From contig JAQGBZ010000265.1 of assembly GCA_034687125.1 (NCBI GenBank), forward strand, positions 1-64,000: 64,000 nucleotides of DNA, written 5' to 3'. The position numbers and the translations under genes were made by a program. This stretch comes from Neelides folsomi (Eukaryota; Arthropoda; Collembola; Neelipleona; Neelidae). The notes under the pieces are model-generated. The model saw only the letters and a list, made by a program, of their open reading frames with translations, searched no databases and was not told the DNA's origin. This document shows, in pieces, positions 37,701-52,700 of this stretch (its first letter is position 1; each line of letters opens with the position of its first letter).

Positions 37701-40700
37701 CTCGCCTGATTCTAATCGGCCCTCTGAAATGAATTGCTCACATATCCAAGACCCTCCCCTCACATCCCTTTCAACTCGCGTTACCTCAAAATGTTGCCTA
37801 TTGGGACTCGGTCCGCATGGACGCATTGCATCGTATAGGTAAAGTGAAAGGATAGGTAAGAGGATCGTCTCCCAATCTCACTAATTGACTCAGAGAAGCC
37901 ACACACGGTCAGGGATTTGAGGGGATACTATAAGTAGATAAACTATACCTTCAGATCTCCGAGTCTCTTCAATCCTCATTCCGTACACGGCGGGCCTGAC
38001 CTCAAAAGGGTTCTCAGGCTCCGTCTCACCTCCTTTGGACTCCAAAAGTTCCATTCCTCCAACAATTAGAGCCTGCGCTGCCAGGATTAATCTTTCAACT
38101 CACTTGACTCCATGGGTTGGGAAGGGGTAGAAAAATTTTTCAATCATCGACTCGGTTACTTTACAGTAGGAGAAACACAGGGATTTTATCACATTCTTGG
38201 CCAAAAAGTAAAACTTGAAATGCTTTTAGGAAAAACTCGAACCTTCACAACTCAACGGGTCTTATCCAATCCTTTTAACTGCACGGAACGTTCTCCTGTT
38301 AAATGTGCCTTGAGCTGAGGGATGAGTAATACTAAAACACATTGAATATTAACTACTATGTAGGTATTACGTCTCACTACTCACTCTTCCATATCTTTAA
38401 TTCTTATCACTCTTATCATATCACTGCAAATTTGAGTCAGCACGTTTAAGTCTATCAGATTAAAACTCGTGTATGTGTTGTGTGTGTATTGTATTAGTTG
38501 AACGAGTTTGCGAAAATATTTTATTAAAGTATGATTTTTTTAATGCCGTAAAAGGGGATTGCTTTTAAGTCGAATGTAATCCGAACGTATAATATCCGAA
38601 ATGGCACTCAACGGCAGTTTCCTCTCTCGAGGTAGGTGAGGGTGGTGAAGGACGAGCCTGCTCAAGTTCCCCGTCATTCGACTAATGATATGAGACACGT
38701 TGCGAGTGTCGACTCCAATTGCATTCAAATGGTAATGAGACTAACAATATCGGCCCACTCGACCACTTCTACACCTCCCTTTAGCCTCGGCAACCTCCAA
38801 AGAGTGTGGAGATGCAAAGGGAGAAGCTCCATTTTCCCACCTCGACTACTTAATTATCTTACAAGGGAGGAGATAGAGAGGTCGAGAAATGACGCTCCCT
38901 AATAATGTCGAATATTGTTCCAACACCCGTTTGTTTATGAGGACGATCAATGCAGAGCCATTCCTTGTCCTTTCAGCCTTTCAAATTAGTATTACTTATT
39001 AAATATTATTTGCTTTATCATTTCTTGGTCGAGCGGAGAATGAGCGGTTGGGAATGCAGGCCCATGCTCGAATCCACCTTGCCAAAAATAATAATTCTAT
39101 CGGAGGACTTAACTCTCATTAATTTTAAGAGAATGACAAGGGTTGAACGAGAAGCGGCTCCTTCCTCATACCCAACCTCCTCCCTGGAATAATGAAATAA
39201 AATGAAAGAGGAGGGAAGACAATAGACAAAGAAAGCATCATTATCATTCATTAACCATAAATTAAACTCTAATCATTCTAATTATGAACAGAGGCTCTCT
39301 CCTTCCTCGCTCACACACGAAGAGGAGAACTTGAGGAAGGTATTTATGGCATGTGTTATAAAGCCTAATAAATACAGGATAAAGAACCGCTGGGCTTTTT
39401 TTCCAACTCCAAGAATTCCCAATGGCCCACAATAAAAATGTTTCTCAACGTTAACCGCATGGGCCTATCCGCGATGCAAATAAGCAGTAGGTTAGGAAGT
39501 GAGGAAAACTGTGCATCTTGATTTTGCACTCTCCCTCTTTGGCCAATTAATATCTTATTTATAGAAACTCACCTTCAAAGTTGAAAGTACGCATTAAAAT
39601 AATAATTACTTGTAAATATTATTGACAATATGGATGTTGCATCAAAAGGCGTGGATCGCGAGAGTGCCATTAATTGAATCTCCTCCACCTTTATCAAATA
39701 GTCAAGTGGAATGCCAGCGGTGAGGTCACTCTCCCTAAGTTAATTGCTTACTTGGATTTTAGATGAGATCTTCCGGGATTAAACATTTCCGTAGTGATAC
39801 CATCGCATAAACTACCTCATTGACCTTCAACGGAAATTAGTAATTAGTAATGGAATCCCTCGGCGAGTCTTTAAATCAATATTTTTAATTGCAAATTGAG
39901 TATAATCATAATGGAATTTTAAATTCGCGAATTCCAAAAGAGTGAAAGTGCTCTTATCTCTATTTGGAAAACTTCAATATTAATTAGCAAGAAGGAAACC
40001 CTCTGTATGAACTTTGAAATGATGAATCACATTCCTTACCATACTTGTACACCCAAAATGCATGTAACTTTTGGATTGTTTAACCATTTTACATTTTAAG
40101 TATTACATGAACAATCAACTTATCTTACGTTGGTTCATTAGAATGAACTTGGGACTTGATAAAACATGCGAGCCATGTTTTAAAATTCCTCAAAGTCATG
40201 TCCATGCAACGAACCAACATAGTTGGATGCAAAAGTTCTTACAAGGAGCTGAGGCAGAATAAATCATAAATCTTCGGTAGGGGTAATTGATAATGGGAAT
40301 CTAACTAAAATTTTTCATCACTTCATTGATTAATGGAGATTTAAAGCTTGCGATTAGGCCCATACATATACATGTATGGGTGGGAGTCGGACGAGTTTCC
40401 TTTCAATAATCATCTCCCGATGAAGATGGTTTGGGAAAATTGATCAGGGCGGAATTGAAAGCGATTCATTCATTTATTCATTAAAGGGATATTGGGACAG
40501 TGAACAAATTGGGTGGGATCGAGGTCTTAAATCAAAGGACTCATTATAAATGGATCTTTCAAGATGGCAGTAAATAGCCCGGGTAGAAGCGATGAACAAC
40601 CATGACAGCCCTGCATAACTCAACTCAAGATCCCGACGGAATAGTAATGTGTAATGATTCGATAGAATCTACTGATAACCTAATGGAAGTCATTTGTTTG

Positions 40701-43700
40701 TAACAGGTGTTCCTCTTTTCTAGATGATAGATTGGCCCATTATTAAGTATTTTATGCGACTACACTCACAAGGAGCTCCCCTCCAACCTCGGCGTCCAAA
40801 CATCTTTTATTCATGTTGGACTAGTAAATATCAAAAGGCGGCGGCTGATAAATACATAATACATATGAATGTGCAAAGAACAAACCCCACCGATATAGAG
40901 CATTTGTCTTTCCACGTACTCAACATGAAGTTATACAAGGGAACATTCTTCACCCTCAACCATTTCGCCGTTGGATCAACACGTCGTCGGCGAGACGTTT
41001 TTACTCTGCACTTGAGAGTTATTGGACACCCTATGGGTGCGAAATCAGTTTATTACTCCCTGATCAACAATGAATTATATGAATCAACGATCGGAAGGTT
41101 ATTGTTGCAGGTCTTGAGGGATATTAAATACATAATTTATAATGGGTGCATAAATCTATACGGCAGGGGCTCCTTGTCTCAACAATAAATACAATAAATT
41201 TTCCTCAAATCCCCAAACTTTAGACGCGTCTGGGAGCGATTAAAGATTTAATTTTGCTAAAAATTTGGTGCCATTCATCCAATGGATTATGCCTCGAGAA
41301 AAGATGCCCATGATTGCGGAATCCCGTCGTGCTTGCAGAATGACAGGTGAGGTCTCTAAGGTAAAAAGCTGTCTCTTCCGCGATAAGGATTACAAATTAA
41401 AGTGGCCAAGTTAAATAAGCTAATGGGAACGGCTGAGTGTCGGAGCACCTTTTTGCATATTTTGCATACTCCTCCGCCGTTCATTTGGTCGGTCTCCTTA
41501 AGGAAAATGCAAAATGATGAATGGTGTTTTCCAGCCAGTTGAAAGGCAATAAACGGCCACTCCGTTCGAATGACAAATGAAGGCTCCAGAACTATCCGAG
41601 CGAGAACTGTCGCCCTTCAAACAGTACCTGCTACTCATCATTAGTCAAAAGCCTCTTAGCATCAAGGGGATTTACTATCTATGTACAAGGCTGCTCAACT
41701 TCATTTGGGTGCGTAGACTCCAGTTATTCCGCGTTGTTAAAAATCAACGGACTTGAGTCAAACGACGGAGAAAATATGGCAAAACTTATTATAATGTCTC
41801 AACCCTTATTCCGCCCGTGTCATTTTCTTTGCTAACGAGCCTTCATCTTAAACAACAAAAGAGTCTCAGACATTTCAAATGCCCATCCGTAAGATGGTCA
41901 TTTTAGGGAGAGAGGAGAACGAAGCTTTTTGAGTTTATTAATTATTTATGATATTTCCCTTTTAATCCCAAGAGGAACCGAGAGAGAATGCAGAAATAAT
42001 GACAATAATTAACATTCTAGAGCGTTTCCCTCGTCAAATAAAATTAAACCTGCCTCAGATTCAGGCTAGATTGGGGAAGAAGAATGTGGCTGAGGAGGAA
42101 GGAGAGGTTGAAGAATGGCTTATGCCTCATAACTACCGGAAGGCTAATCTTGTCATCTCCATTTAACCATCATCAGCCTCGTCCGCAAAAAAACTAAGAA
42201 ATGAGAAAACCGTAAAAGACTCCAAGTTTCCATTTTCTTCATAATCCACCATATAACTTTTCTGGGAAACCATCATAGACTCAATTACAGAGCAATGTTA
42301 ATAATCAGTGATAATGCGCAATGTTCAGCGTACTTAGGAATTTCATTACTCATTAACGTCATTACACATAAAATATACCTCATAGCTATGTCTAGCTTAC
42401 ATCATGAAACTGTAATGGTCTTTAAAATATTGAATCAAATCATTCGGTTAAATCAGTTACCTATATAATAAGTTAATAAATTTGTAATTTGCCCAACAAG
42501 AATGTTATAAGTAATAGTTATTCCCAACTTATTATTCCTTTGTACTTTGCAAATTATTTCAGCCCACTTTTTTTAACCTCACTGAATCTGAATGTATCAT
42601 TAAAGTGTCTAGTTTCGCGAAATAATAATGTGCATTGCCATTTTAAAGGCAGGATATTGATCCCTACCTTTAGAAATATTATATTGAGACTCGGTTATCT
42701 TTATGGGTTCAGTTTTTTGATAGAAAAATGATTGAAAAAATGATTCAAATGCAATTAATAATTAATAACTATCAAATTGTACCATTATAACCAAAATGCC
42801 TCAATCAAAAACAAAAGCAAAGGTAATTTAGAATGAAATACGCTTCACGACTCGTTTAAAAAATTGTATGCAGTAGAGTTAATAATAATTGATTCGAAAG
42901 GAATAGAGAGGTAACGAGAGGGGCTTGACGAATGTGAATTTGGAAACTGAGAATTTGAATGGGCATCAATGAATGAATGAGTGAAGGGAGAACTTTTTGC
43001 ATTTTATTGTGGTAAATTACGTATGCAAAATGGTAGTTGGGTCAAACTGGTTTGAAAAGTCAGCCCTCTGAACACGACTCTCATTTCAAAACCTCGGTTG
43101 AGCACAGGGGACTTCTTGGCACTTTTAAATATTGGCCATTGGATTCCTTTGAGTAAAGATATTACCCTTATTACACCCATTCTTCCTCCAAGTCTTAAGA
43201 TTATTATACAAGGGATGAGATGGACGAGGAGGCGGAATGGAATTCGAGCAGGGTGAACGGCGAACTGCTCCTACTCTCCTCATTCACAATTGACTCTGGT
43301 TCTGAGTTATAGCCTTATTATATCAGACATTTGTTGTATTCTAATCATTATGGCTAAGAATCCTCTCCCCACATTTCGCTCACCATTGTTTCTCTTTCTC
43401 TCTCCATAGTTTATTGAGGGAAAAAGAGGATCTAATTCTTCCCTTCCATTTCCACAAAAATCAATCCTTCCCTCGATGGATGTTTATGCAAAGTTGAACG
43501 CATTCAAGAGTCAAACTCCTCACTCGGCTTGAAAACTCAAAGCTTCCTTGTTAGCAAATTACTCTCGAGTCAGGTTTTGCCATGGTCAAGTCAAGATCTT
43601 ATCCTTAGAGATCATTGCAAATTTATATGAATGGGCCATTTTGAATTGCAAATTAAACTTCATTTTCTCAAATGACTAAAACACTAAACCTCTTCGTGTC

Positions 43701-46700
43701 ATCTCTCATTGAGAGTGAAGGGGCTTGGGCACTCCTCAATTCTTCATGTCATTGGTTTTTGAGACACCAATAAAAACAATTTAGTAAAAATTAAGAAACG
43801 TGATAACATCAAAATCAAACTTGTTAAATTGACAATGAGAATTCAGAGAATTCGAATCGAGTAAATAATTAATCAATTACATTTTAGTGTGTGAACCACT
43901 CCAAAGTAAACAGATTTGCATTTAAATTGGCTCAAGTTCACACATTAACTTGAATTCCAGGATTGTTCAACATTGTGAATTATTAGGGAAAATAGTTAAA
44001 AGACAAAATTGATTAAATTCATAACAAAGGGAGAGAGAGATTGAAAACCCCGAGGTTCGTTAATGTTGTTTATTTATTACCTCTAAAGATGAAAGAAAAG
44101 ATTTGTTGGGCGAAGTGCTTTAGTATAGTTATATGCGTATCTTTTTGTTTTGCCAATTCAAAGAATGCGTTGTTATGTATAGGGAGAAAATACCTGGCCA
44201 ATCCTTCCCTCATCAGTCGCCACTGTGATTGAGGAGGTTCAAAAGACTCGTTCATTCTTTCTTCTTTCTTCATAGCGTTACCTGACGAGAAGTCTAATTG
44301 CAACGCTTTATTGCTTGTCCAATAAGGATTTTATTGCCTTAACCTCAACCATCGATGAAGAAAAACAAAAGAAAACTTTGTCTCTTCATTTGTAACCAAC
44401 ATTTTTTGATAAGAAAGCCAAGTAACTTGATAAGGAATTTAAGAAAATGATTGATTGTTTTGCCCAATTAGATTATTTCATAAACTGGTTAAAATAGCGC
44501 CAATTTTTATTTCAATTAATGTAGCGAAGTCTAAACAATCTACCTTTGCATTTATGCAATACCTGTTTGGAGTAATCTTTATATTTGTTTTCTTATAATA
44601 AATACCATACTTTGCCATTCATAATACATTTGGTATGGCAAAGTATTAATATCCTTTTTATTAAGTCTGGATGAACTTAGATGATAAGATTCAATAGCTA
44701 TTTGAATCAAGAAACCTTTAGTTGTAGTTAATGTATACACATTTGCATATCTACGTCAAGAATAAAATTGAAGTCACATTAAGTTGGCAAAAAGACATGC
44801 ACAACATGATAAGCCAAGCCGTTGGAGCTGTTGTGAGACAATGGGTGGCTCAAAGTGCATCGAGTGTAAGAATCCCTAAGTGGAGCGAATAACAATGAAA
44901 TCCTGACAAGAGCCCGCACAGACTTCTCTACTCAACCTCATCGTCATATTTCATAAGACGTTGAAAGACGTTATTCTTGAATTTATGTTAACAAAATCAT
45001 GTTCAGTTATGTTATGCAAAGTAAAATTTGCAAACATTGAGTACGAGAACAATTTGATAATTAATTGTATTTTTCCTTGGATGGGGTAAAAGGAAAAACA
45101 AAGTTATTGGAGGACAAAAATTAAAGTTCATTCTCCTCCCAGAGACGCAATATGAATTTGTGTGAGGACCGAAGTTCTTTGAGTTTAACAGATGAATGAA
45201 GAACCCATAGGACTTTCACATTCATTCACAATGACTATTTGCCCACGAATTTTTATCACGTTCATTCTCATTAATCCCTTTTGACGAAAAAAGAGTAATT
45301 ACATCAGAAGGCGTCTGTGGACGAAGTGAGTTGTGAAGAATACATCCGGATGGCGGACCCTCTTGCCAAAATCCTATTGAGCAGTGCACAAATATTTTTT
45401 TCCTTCATGGATTGAATGAGGAAGTGATAATAAGAAAGATAAATGAAGGTTCAAACCCAATGCATCAGATCATATAATCGTATAAAAAATGTAGTAATCT
45501 CAAATTAAAATAAAGTAAAAATACACATTGAACATTAATCTATGTGCATTGTGATGGTATTCCGTGAAAAGGATTGCACAACCAAATAGAATGGGCAGGT
45601 GAACATAATATAGTTATTACTCTTATTACATAGTGGGTCATAAAAATTAAAGGAGGAGGAAAGTTGAGCGTTAAATTAAGGTTCAATTAGTTTCGCTCTA
45701 GACTCTTATTTTTTATTTCAGCCATTGAAAATGAAGTATTGAATTGAGACATATTTTATTATTATGTGTGCTCCTTTGTCGACTTCGTTCCTTTCTACCT
45801 TTAAGACCATTGAGAGTCGAGAATTAAAACGAAATGGAAAAAAGGAAAAGAATCATGAAATGATTCTTATTTAATGTTCAAAATGTCGAGATAAGATTCT
45901 TTGATTAGTTTCCTATCGGTGTGGCAGGGGAGTAAATATGCGATTATTGCGTAAGATCAACTGAGCAATTTTCCTCCGTTCCTCATTTTTCATGCCCAGG
46001 AGAGAAATAAATTGCTGAAGAACGAGAAAGGAACAGGAGAATAATTGTAATCATTTTCTAATTTGTTTTTAGTGAGGGAAACGAGAGTTAGCTTGACAAA
46101 TGTCTCGAATCCCCAACAAATGACAAACAAAAGTGCAATGGACGGAAAACAGGGAATAGCCAAGTCACAATCATTATCTTACTAAAGATATATGTAACTA
46201 CACAGTAATATACATACTTTATACATTGGCCCATTAGTATATCCTTAATCTTATTCATACAATGTAAGATGTAGAATATATAATTCTTATATAACCTAAC
46301 GAATGCAACCAACTACTAATGCGATATTCACACACCATATGTTGCACGAGCATTCATGGGCGTATAAGGATTATACGTATGAGATCTAGCAAGTGAATGT
46401 TGAAAAATCCACATAAGAAGCAATTGGTGGTTCTTCGAATGGGCCTTAATTCGTGGTTCCATCAACTCCCTTGATCGCTATTGAGATATTTGGTGAAACT
46501 TCCTTCTCATCCTCACTCACACATTTGATCAAATGATTAGGGAAGAAGTGAAGGAGATGTGAGCAGTAATGACTATTTTAACAAATTAATTGAACATGGT
46601 TTTCTTTTCTTTAATTGATTGTCTTGGGATTCCAGGGGCGCAAGGTGTGAACAAACAAGAACTAGTGCCTGAATTCTCCCTTGGAGAATGATTAGCAAGT

Positions 46701-49700
46701 TGATTATTCTCTTTCCGGAATGTGAACCAATGAATGGGAGTTTGAGGAAGCGGAGTGGAAGTCGGAGTTAAATGTCGCATAATGGGGTCCGTGTGGTGAT
46801 TTCCTTTGACATGATCTTTTAGTCCATTTAAGAGCTTACGAAGGAAGTTTGGAAACTTCGTCACGTTTCTTAATTCTGACCCCCTCCCATTGCATTTACT
46901 TCCATCTACAGTTTTGGCCATCCCAAGTTTCAAACTCGTTCCATTATTATAATTCTTACAGGTAGGGAGGAACAAAGTTGGAGGTTGGTAATGTCTTGGT
47001 AGTTGGCAGCAGGTAGCTTATTATTTTATGTAAATCCCTCACTCCGCGCTCCTTCCCTCATATTATGTGGCAAAATTAGCGGACCGAGAAGGAAACAAAG
47101 GAAGTGTAATGAGTGGAAGAGGCTTGAAGCACAATCTCAGGGCAAAATCCCCGGATCCATGGCATGACCACTCCTTTTGTTTCCAGTCCGCGGAGGAAAT
47201 GTCTTCATTCTTGTGCATAGCAAAGAGGAGTTTCGATGACCTAGCTGGAGCTCCTTTTAATGGCAAAGGCAGCCATGGAGAAACAACCCACTCGAAGAAG
47301 AACTCTCCTTTTCCATCCAAACACTTTTTGTGGGGTTCCTCCTCCCTTCTTGCTCTCTTTTCCGTCACATTTCGTTTCACTTACTTGCTCCTCCGCTTGA
47401 GAATAATAAACAGAAGATGCGATGACTAATTCACCATTGTGCTAATTCCTTCATCCCACTCTCGAGGTTTTTCAGGGAAAGTGTCTCGAGAGTAATGAGC
47501 CCTTTGCTCTCGGAACCAACCATTGCGAAACTCTACCAGTCCTCCGTGAAGAAGAACCAACAACAATGCCCAAATGCACTTACCTCCCTATATTTAACTT
47601 TTAAACGAATATGCATCTAAACGTTGAAAAAGTAAATTAAGTGTATATTAGGAAGAACAAGTAACTCAACGTGGTTTTCGAACCAAAGTGAATCTTGTCG
47701 GAAAATAATTATTCCCTACCTTAAATCTTTTAATAAGGAGAAAAAATATAATGCTCATTCTAAGAAGAAAGGCGAATGACTTTTCACAAAGTCTTTTGTT
47801 TTTCAAACACTTCCTTTCCGCAATTTAACTCTCAACATTACAATTTAAGTATCTACGATACAATGTACCATAGTAGTTAGCTGTTAGGTAAGTTAAGGTG
47901 TTTAACTTCATCTCCGCATTAATTATTGAAGTTAAAAGATTTAAAACTCTTAAGAGGAATGTTCATTTGATAGCTACTCCTACTTAGGTTCAATTAAATA
48001 ATAATGGATTCTTTAAATTGTTTCTTTAATTCTCAATCCACTTTGTTGTTGCAATACAATTAAATTAAGCATGATAAAAGTAGAGATTAGTTCCGTCTAA
48101 TAAACCAACTGTTCCGGATCATTTTTTCAGCCGGTTTGAACCATGCAGTTAGTAAATTCCATCAAATCTTGGAGAGCAATAAAGTCGAAAGTTCAGATGG
48201 CACATGGTAAATACATTTGAGAGGCCACAAAACAAACATTTTATCTGACAATGCATTTATGATTTGGTGAGTGAGCGTATCGGTTGTCCCTTCGGCTTCT
48301 GGAATGGATCGTGAAACTTGAAATCATTTATTCGTATCCTCATTCGCTTTTATGATCCTCAAGGTGGACGTCGGGAGTTAATGAAGCGTGGCTTAGATAT
48401 GAAGCCGGATTACATAATGAGGGGAGCGAGGAAGAAGTGCAGATTTGCATAAATTCTTGAGAGGCTAATAATCAAACTCGCCTGCATCGGATCAGAGGCA
48501 CTAAGGGGATGAATAAGACGAATAATAAACTCGTGCTCAATCTTCTTCTCATTCACCACTCAGGTGAAGTGTGTGACAGTGGTTGAAGGAGATAACGGGA
48601 CTTAAGGCGATAGCTCGTCTGGATAAAGAGTCATGGAACCCGAAAATTCAGATTCACTCCAATGTTACATCACTTGGGAGTAAAGGTAGTAGAAGTTATC
48701 TATGCGAAATTCCAGAGGCATTCACGGCCTAACTAACTAGGAGGAGAACGCGAAGATTTTCTATCCAACTCAAAGGAAGCGGAGATTTATGAATAGGCCG
48801 CCTCATAATCCTCGCCAAATCCAGCCGCCTTTGGGTGTCAAACGGGTCGGAGGGAGCGGAGGCGCATTAAGATTCTCAACTCAAACTTGGAAGATTAGAT
48901 AGGGACTCCCTTAACAAGTGGAAATTGAAGCCTTTCGACCCTTTCGGATTACCTTGTATTTAAGTTGGTTTAGTTCGTTAGTCGTGGAGCTAATGATATG
49001 AGTCGAGCTTGGAGACTGTGGTGGACCATTGCATAGGAAATCCCAATGTAATAAAACTATCTCTTCCTTTCTTGTCTATCTGCCGTCAGAGTGCAAATGC
49101 AGACTTCGTGTACTTGCAATGTAAATTGTACTGCCTGTGCTGGTTCTGGGATTTAAGATCGAAATGAAACGAAGCGAAGGATTTTACATGTTTTTATTAT
49201 CCCTTCTCTATTTCAGCCCTCTCTCCCCTTCAATCCCTTCCTCAACTGGTGTCCATGACGTGGATGCGGATTATGCAAAAAAGGTTACGGCTCGAAATTC
49301 AACCGCTGAAGGTGCAGGTGGAATGAAAAGACTAAATCCACACCTAGGTTCAAATATGTTCAAATGTATATGCGATGTAATAAATAGCAAACCATCACAT
49401 AGCTCACATGATATTCGGAAAAAGATTGGCTGCGATTTCCTTACCTAACCTTATCGTGAGTGAGCGAAGTCAAAGGAAATTCCTGGGGTTTGTTAGACTT
49501 CTATTTATCATTTTTCTAGAACATTTGCGGTAATGCATAAATATGGTGATGGCTGTAGGGAGGGTAAATGGGTTGGAGTTTTCACGCAAACCCTCTCTCA
49601 CCATGTCTCCATCCATCCTCCACCTGACAGATCCGCATGGAGAACCATGCTAAAAAGATTCCTCTCCCGGAGCCAAATAAATTTCTTTTCAATAATAACC

Positions 49701-52700
49701 TTCCCAACTCGAGACAAGGCCTCGATGTAACCTGACCCAATCAAAAAAATAATTTGGGCTGAAATGTGAGTAGAACGAGATAATCAAGATCGCGAAATGC
49801 CCATTAGCACTCTTTCTACTTTTTCCTCAATTAGTTAACCATTTGGGATTAGGATGAGCCCTGCTCGCCTTTCGGCCAACACCACTCAAATTATGCCCAA
49901 CACGCCCAATTGAACCATTTGAGTAATTAATCACTAGGAAATGAGACCTGTGTCCGCTAACACGCTCAACTTCTCTCAATTTCCCTTCCCTTGCCCATTA
50001 CTTCACTTTGTCATTAGATCTTGATTTCTTTAAAAAAAATGAATAACTCGGGAAACCCATGTGGTAGGCAATTCAGCATAACTCATTGAAATGGCCAAGC
50101 ATAAGAATTTGGATAAGATCTGTGGAATTGGATCGTTCGATATGGACGGCTAATCACGAACCCAACAACGAAAGAGAATGAGCGACCGGCCATTGTGGTA
50201 AAACATTTAAATTTCCATATAAGGGGAAGGAAAAGAAGATCGGCTTATTCAATTAACCATTCACTTTCTTAACTAGAGCTTGGAGAATTAAAAGCCTTTT
50301 CTTTTCTTTTCATTTCTTAATTCTATTGGACAATAAATTTAAAAGTTTCTACATACTCTTTAAATCCCCCAAAACATATTTTTTTAACTTTTACTTCTGT
50401 TATACAACAGGGATTTATATCATGTACTAAATTTATTTTTATTCCTTTCTATTTATGTACTATCCAGTGCCATAAAATAAGGTTAAAATTGAAACTTTTG
50501 GCGAAGCATGAAGAGTTATAAATATTATACATTTTACGGTGATGCATTCGGCACTCGCCGACCCCAACTTTCAAAATGATGTTCAAAAAGGCCTGGGGAC
50601 ACCGCAATGGAAGTCCCCAAATTGATAATGCATATGTAATATTTGTCCTCTTATTGTAACAACATTGGGATTTATTAATGAGCAATTTCGAGATGCACAA
50701 TTGAGAAAGTAACGGTTGGACAGAACCGATATAAATAAATGGTCAAGAAGAAGGCGGAGCAACGTTCTCTCCCTCCAGAATTTCTCTCTTATCTCTCCAG
50801 GTATTTATATTCTAGGGCTTCCTTTTCTCTCGGGTCATATCGTGGTGAGGTTAAGAGTCATAAGGATTATATCAATTCAGATACTCACCAACAAAAAGTG
50901 TCAGGGCTAGTGAAGGGTCCCACTACTCCCCATTTATCAGATTCCACTCCACTGAGACCGGCCCTTGGCTGGAGTGAAAGATATTGAATGTCACAAATGA
51001 CTCTTCTTCTTCTTCTCTGCCTCAATGCCTTGCTCCACTTTGTCACTAACTTGTCCACCAAGAAAGTTTCCCTTATCATTCAAACGCGATTCAGAAATCC
51101 ATTCCAGGGAAACTTCCTTGCATGACCATTTAACTATGTATTTATGTATGTAGAATTTTTCTTCAATGGCCCACTCCACCACTATTTTCAAATGGGGGTA
51201 GTGAAAATGATTGTAGTGAACATTGAAGTTTCTTGATCACAAAACTCGCACATAAGTCAGGAGCGCTCTTCATTTCCCACACAGTGTCGTGTCACTGGGG
51301 TAGAATTCATTTATTATTCTCTCAAATAGGAATGGCTATTAACAGTAATTGCCAATTGTTCCCTCCGACCACGAGTGGGAATGGCGGAGTGGCCGAAAGT
51401 GGAATAAAAAGGGAATGAATCGACTCCGTGAGGAGGACTGGGAACGGAAGGATCCTTCTTTAAGGTGAAGAAAGCGGTGAACTGAATCCTTCAAGTCAAT
51501 TAAAACTCATTTCCTGTCTTTGCTCCCACTTGTAGCTCTTGGTCCAACTCACCAAGTGAGACTGGGAGAGGGAAGGCGAGCGAGGCAGGAAGAAGGGCTC
51601 CCCACCTGCCACCCGGCCCAGCCAACCAACAAAATTTTCAACCCCTCACTCAACTTCCTTCGCATCCCTCTCCTTATTCCCTCGCTCCAGGACCCCCATA
51701 TGTGCATGCAAATACCGTGGATTTCCAACCCTCTAAAATTCACCTGGATCATCTGAATAAATTTACAATTATCACACCCTCTCCTCACCACCGTCCACCG
51801 TCTTTGCTATTCTCACCAACCTCGCTCTTTCTCACTCTTTCAAGAGACATAAAAATCTTTCCAAGTGAGCGTATCAGACCATTTCTCATTTTTAAATGTC
51901 CTTATATTCTATCTTCCACGGATCATAAACCATGAAATGTTTCCATTTATGCGCATAAAATATTAAAATAGAAACCATGTGTCTTGGCGAGAGGTGAGGC
52001 GAAGTGATGAGCACACGCCCTGTGTTCTTCCCAGGCCCAGATGCCCCAAGATGAGTTTTATTATTCAAATTTCCACAATGAGAAGTCAAGATAGTTTCTT
52101 TTGAACAATCCTCCAGATAATGCAACTGAGGGAAGGAAACTGCTCTGCTCCTCCTTCTATTATCATTGTCCAGCATCCAGTACTCAAATTCCTCGGGAAG
52201 CTAACTACTCCATTCTCTAGGTGAATGGGGATGGAAAAGGGAGTTTTGACACCCTGGATTGCCCTACTCCCTTCTTCACTGTGTCATTCATTCCTCCTGA
52301 GAAAGAGAGGGGAGAAGACGGAAAACGGACGAGAGAACACGCACAGCCCAAGTAATAAATAGAGAACAACAGTGAGAAATTTCGACGGCATTAAGCCCTG
52401 TAGTGGGACCATACGCTACACGCGGAGGCCCATACACCTCTACACACTCCCACCGCATGTGCCTTATATTATTTAGTTATATTAGTATTATTCTCATATA
52501 AAATGAGAGTTATAAAAGGTTCTTAAGGAATGAAGGGAATCACACTCAGTCAGACAAGGGAAGAACTGAGTGTGTTTGTGTAGGGAGAGTACCCTGGATG
52601 AAAAGGCATCGAGTCGTAGCCCTTTTCTTCCCCCACCTTCCCTCTCGTCATTAATCAAAAGGGTCTCTCTGGCTCGTTAGACCATACTACTTTGATATCA

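Noticed and set aside
37609-37842. Protein-like 77-codon frame, plus strand
   Set aside because: Its hydrophilic composition looks attractive, but it overlaps an equally open antisense frame and has no splice partner.
40724-41188. 154-codon open frame, plus strand
   Set aside because: It lies in the large intron on the opposite strand, with no signal peptide, domain or splice context that I recognise; its length is possible by chance in 24 kb of less AT-rich DNA.
44607-44646. Possible microRNA precursor
   Set aside because: The perfect stem is only 12 bp with a 16-base loop and does not extend to the 22 or more pairs expected.
46586-47429. Several 100-130 codon frames on both strands
   Set aside because: They overlap one another, have no domain, and have no flanking splice sites with matching phase.
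49164-49448. Plus-strand frame with a signal-peptide-like start ([16 protein letters not shown]) and a few cysteines
   Set aside because: A single unsupported frame in the intron, without a poly(A) signal close by or a sister copy. The hydrophobic stretch may be a chance polypyrimidine tract (ctatttcag).
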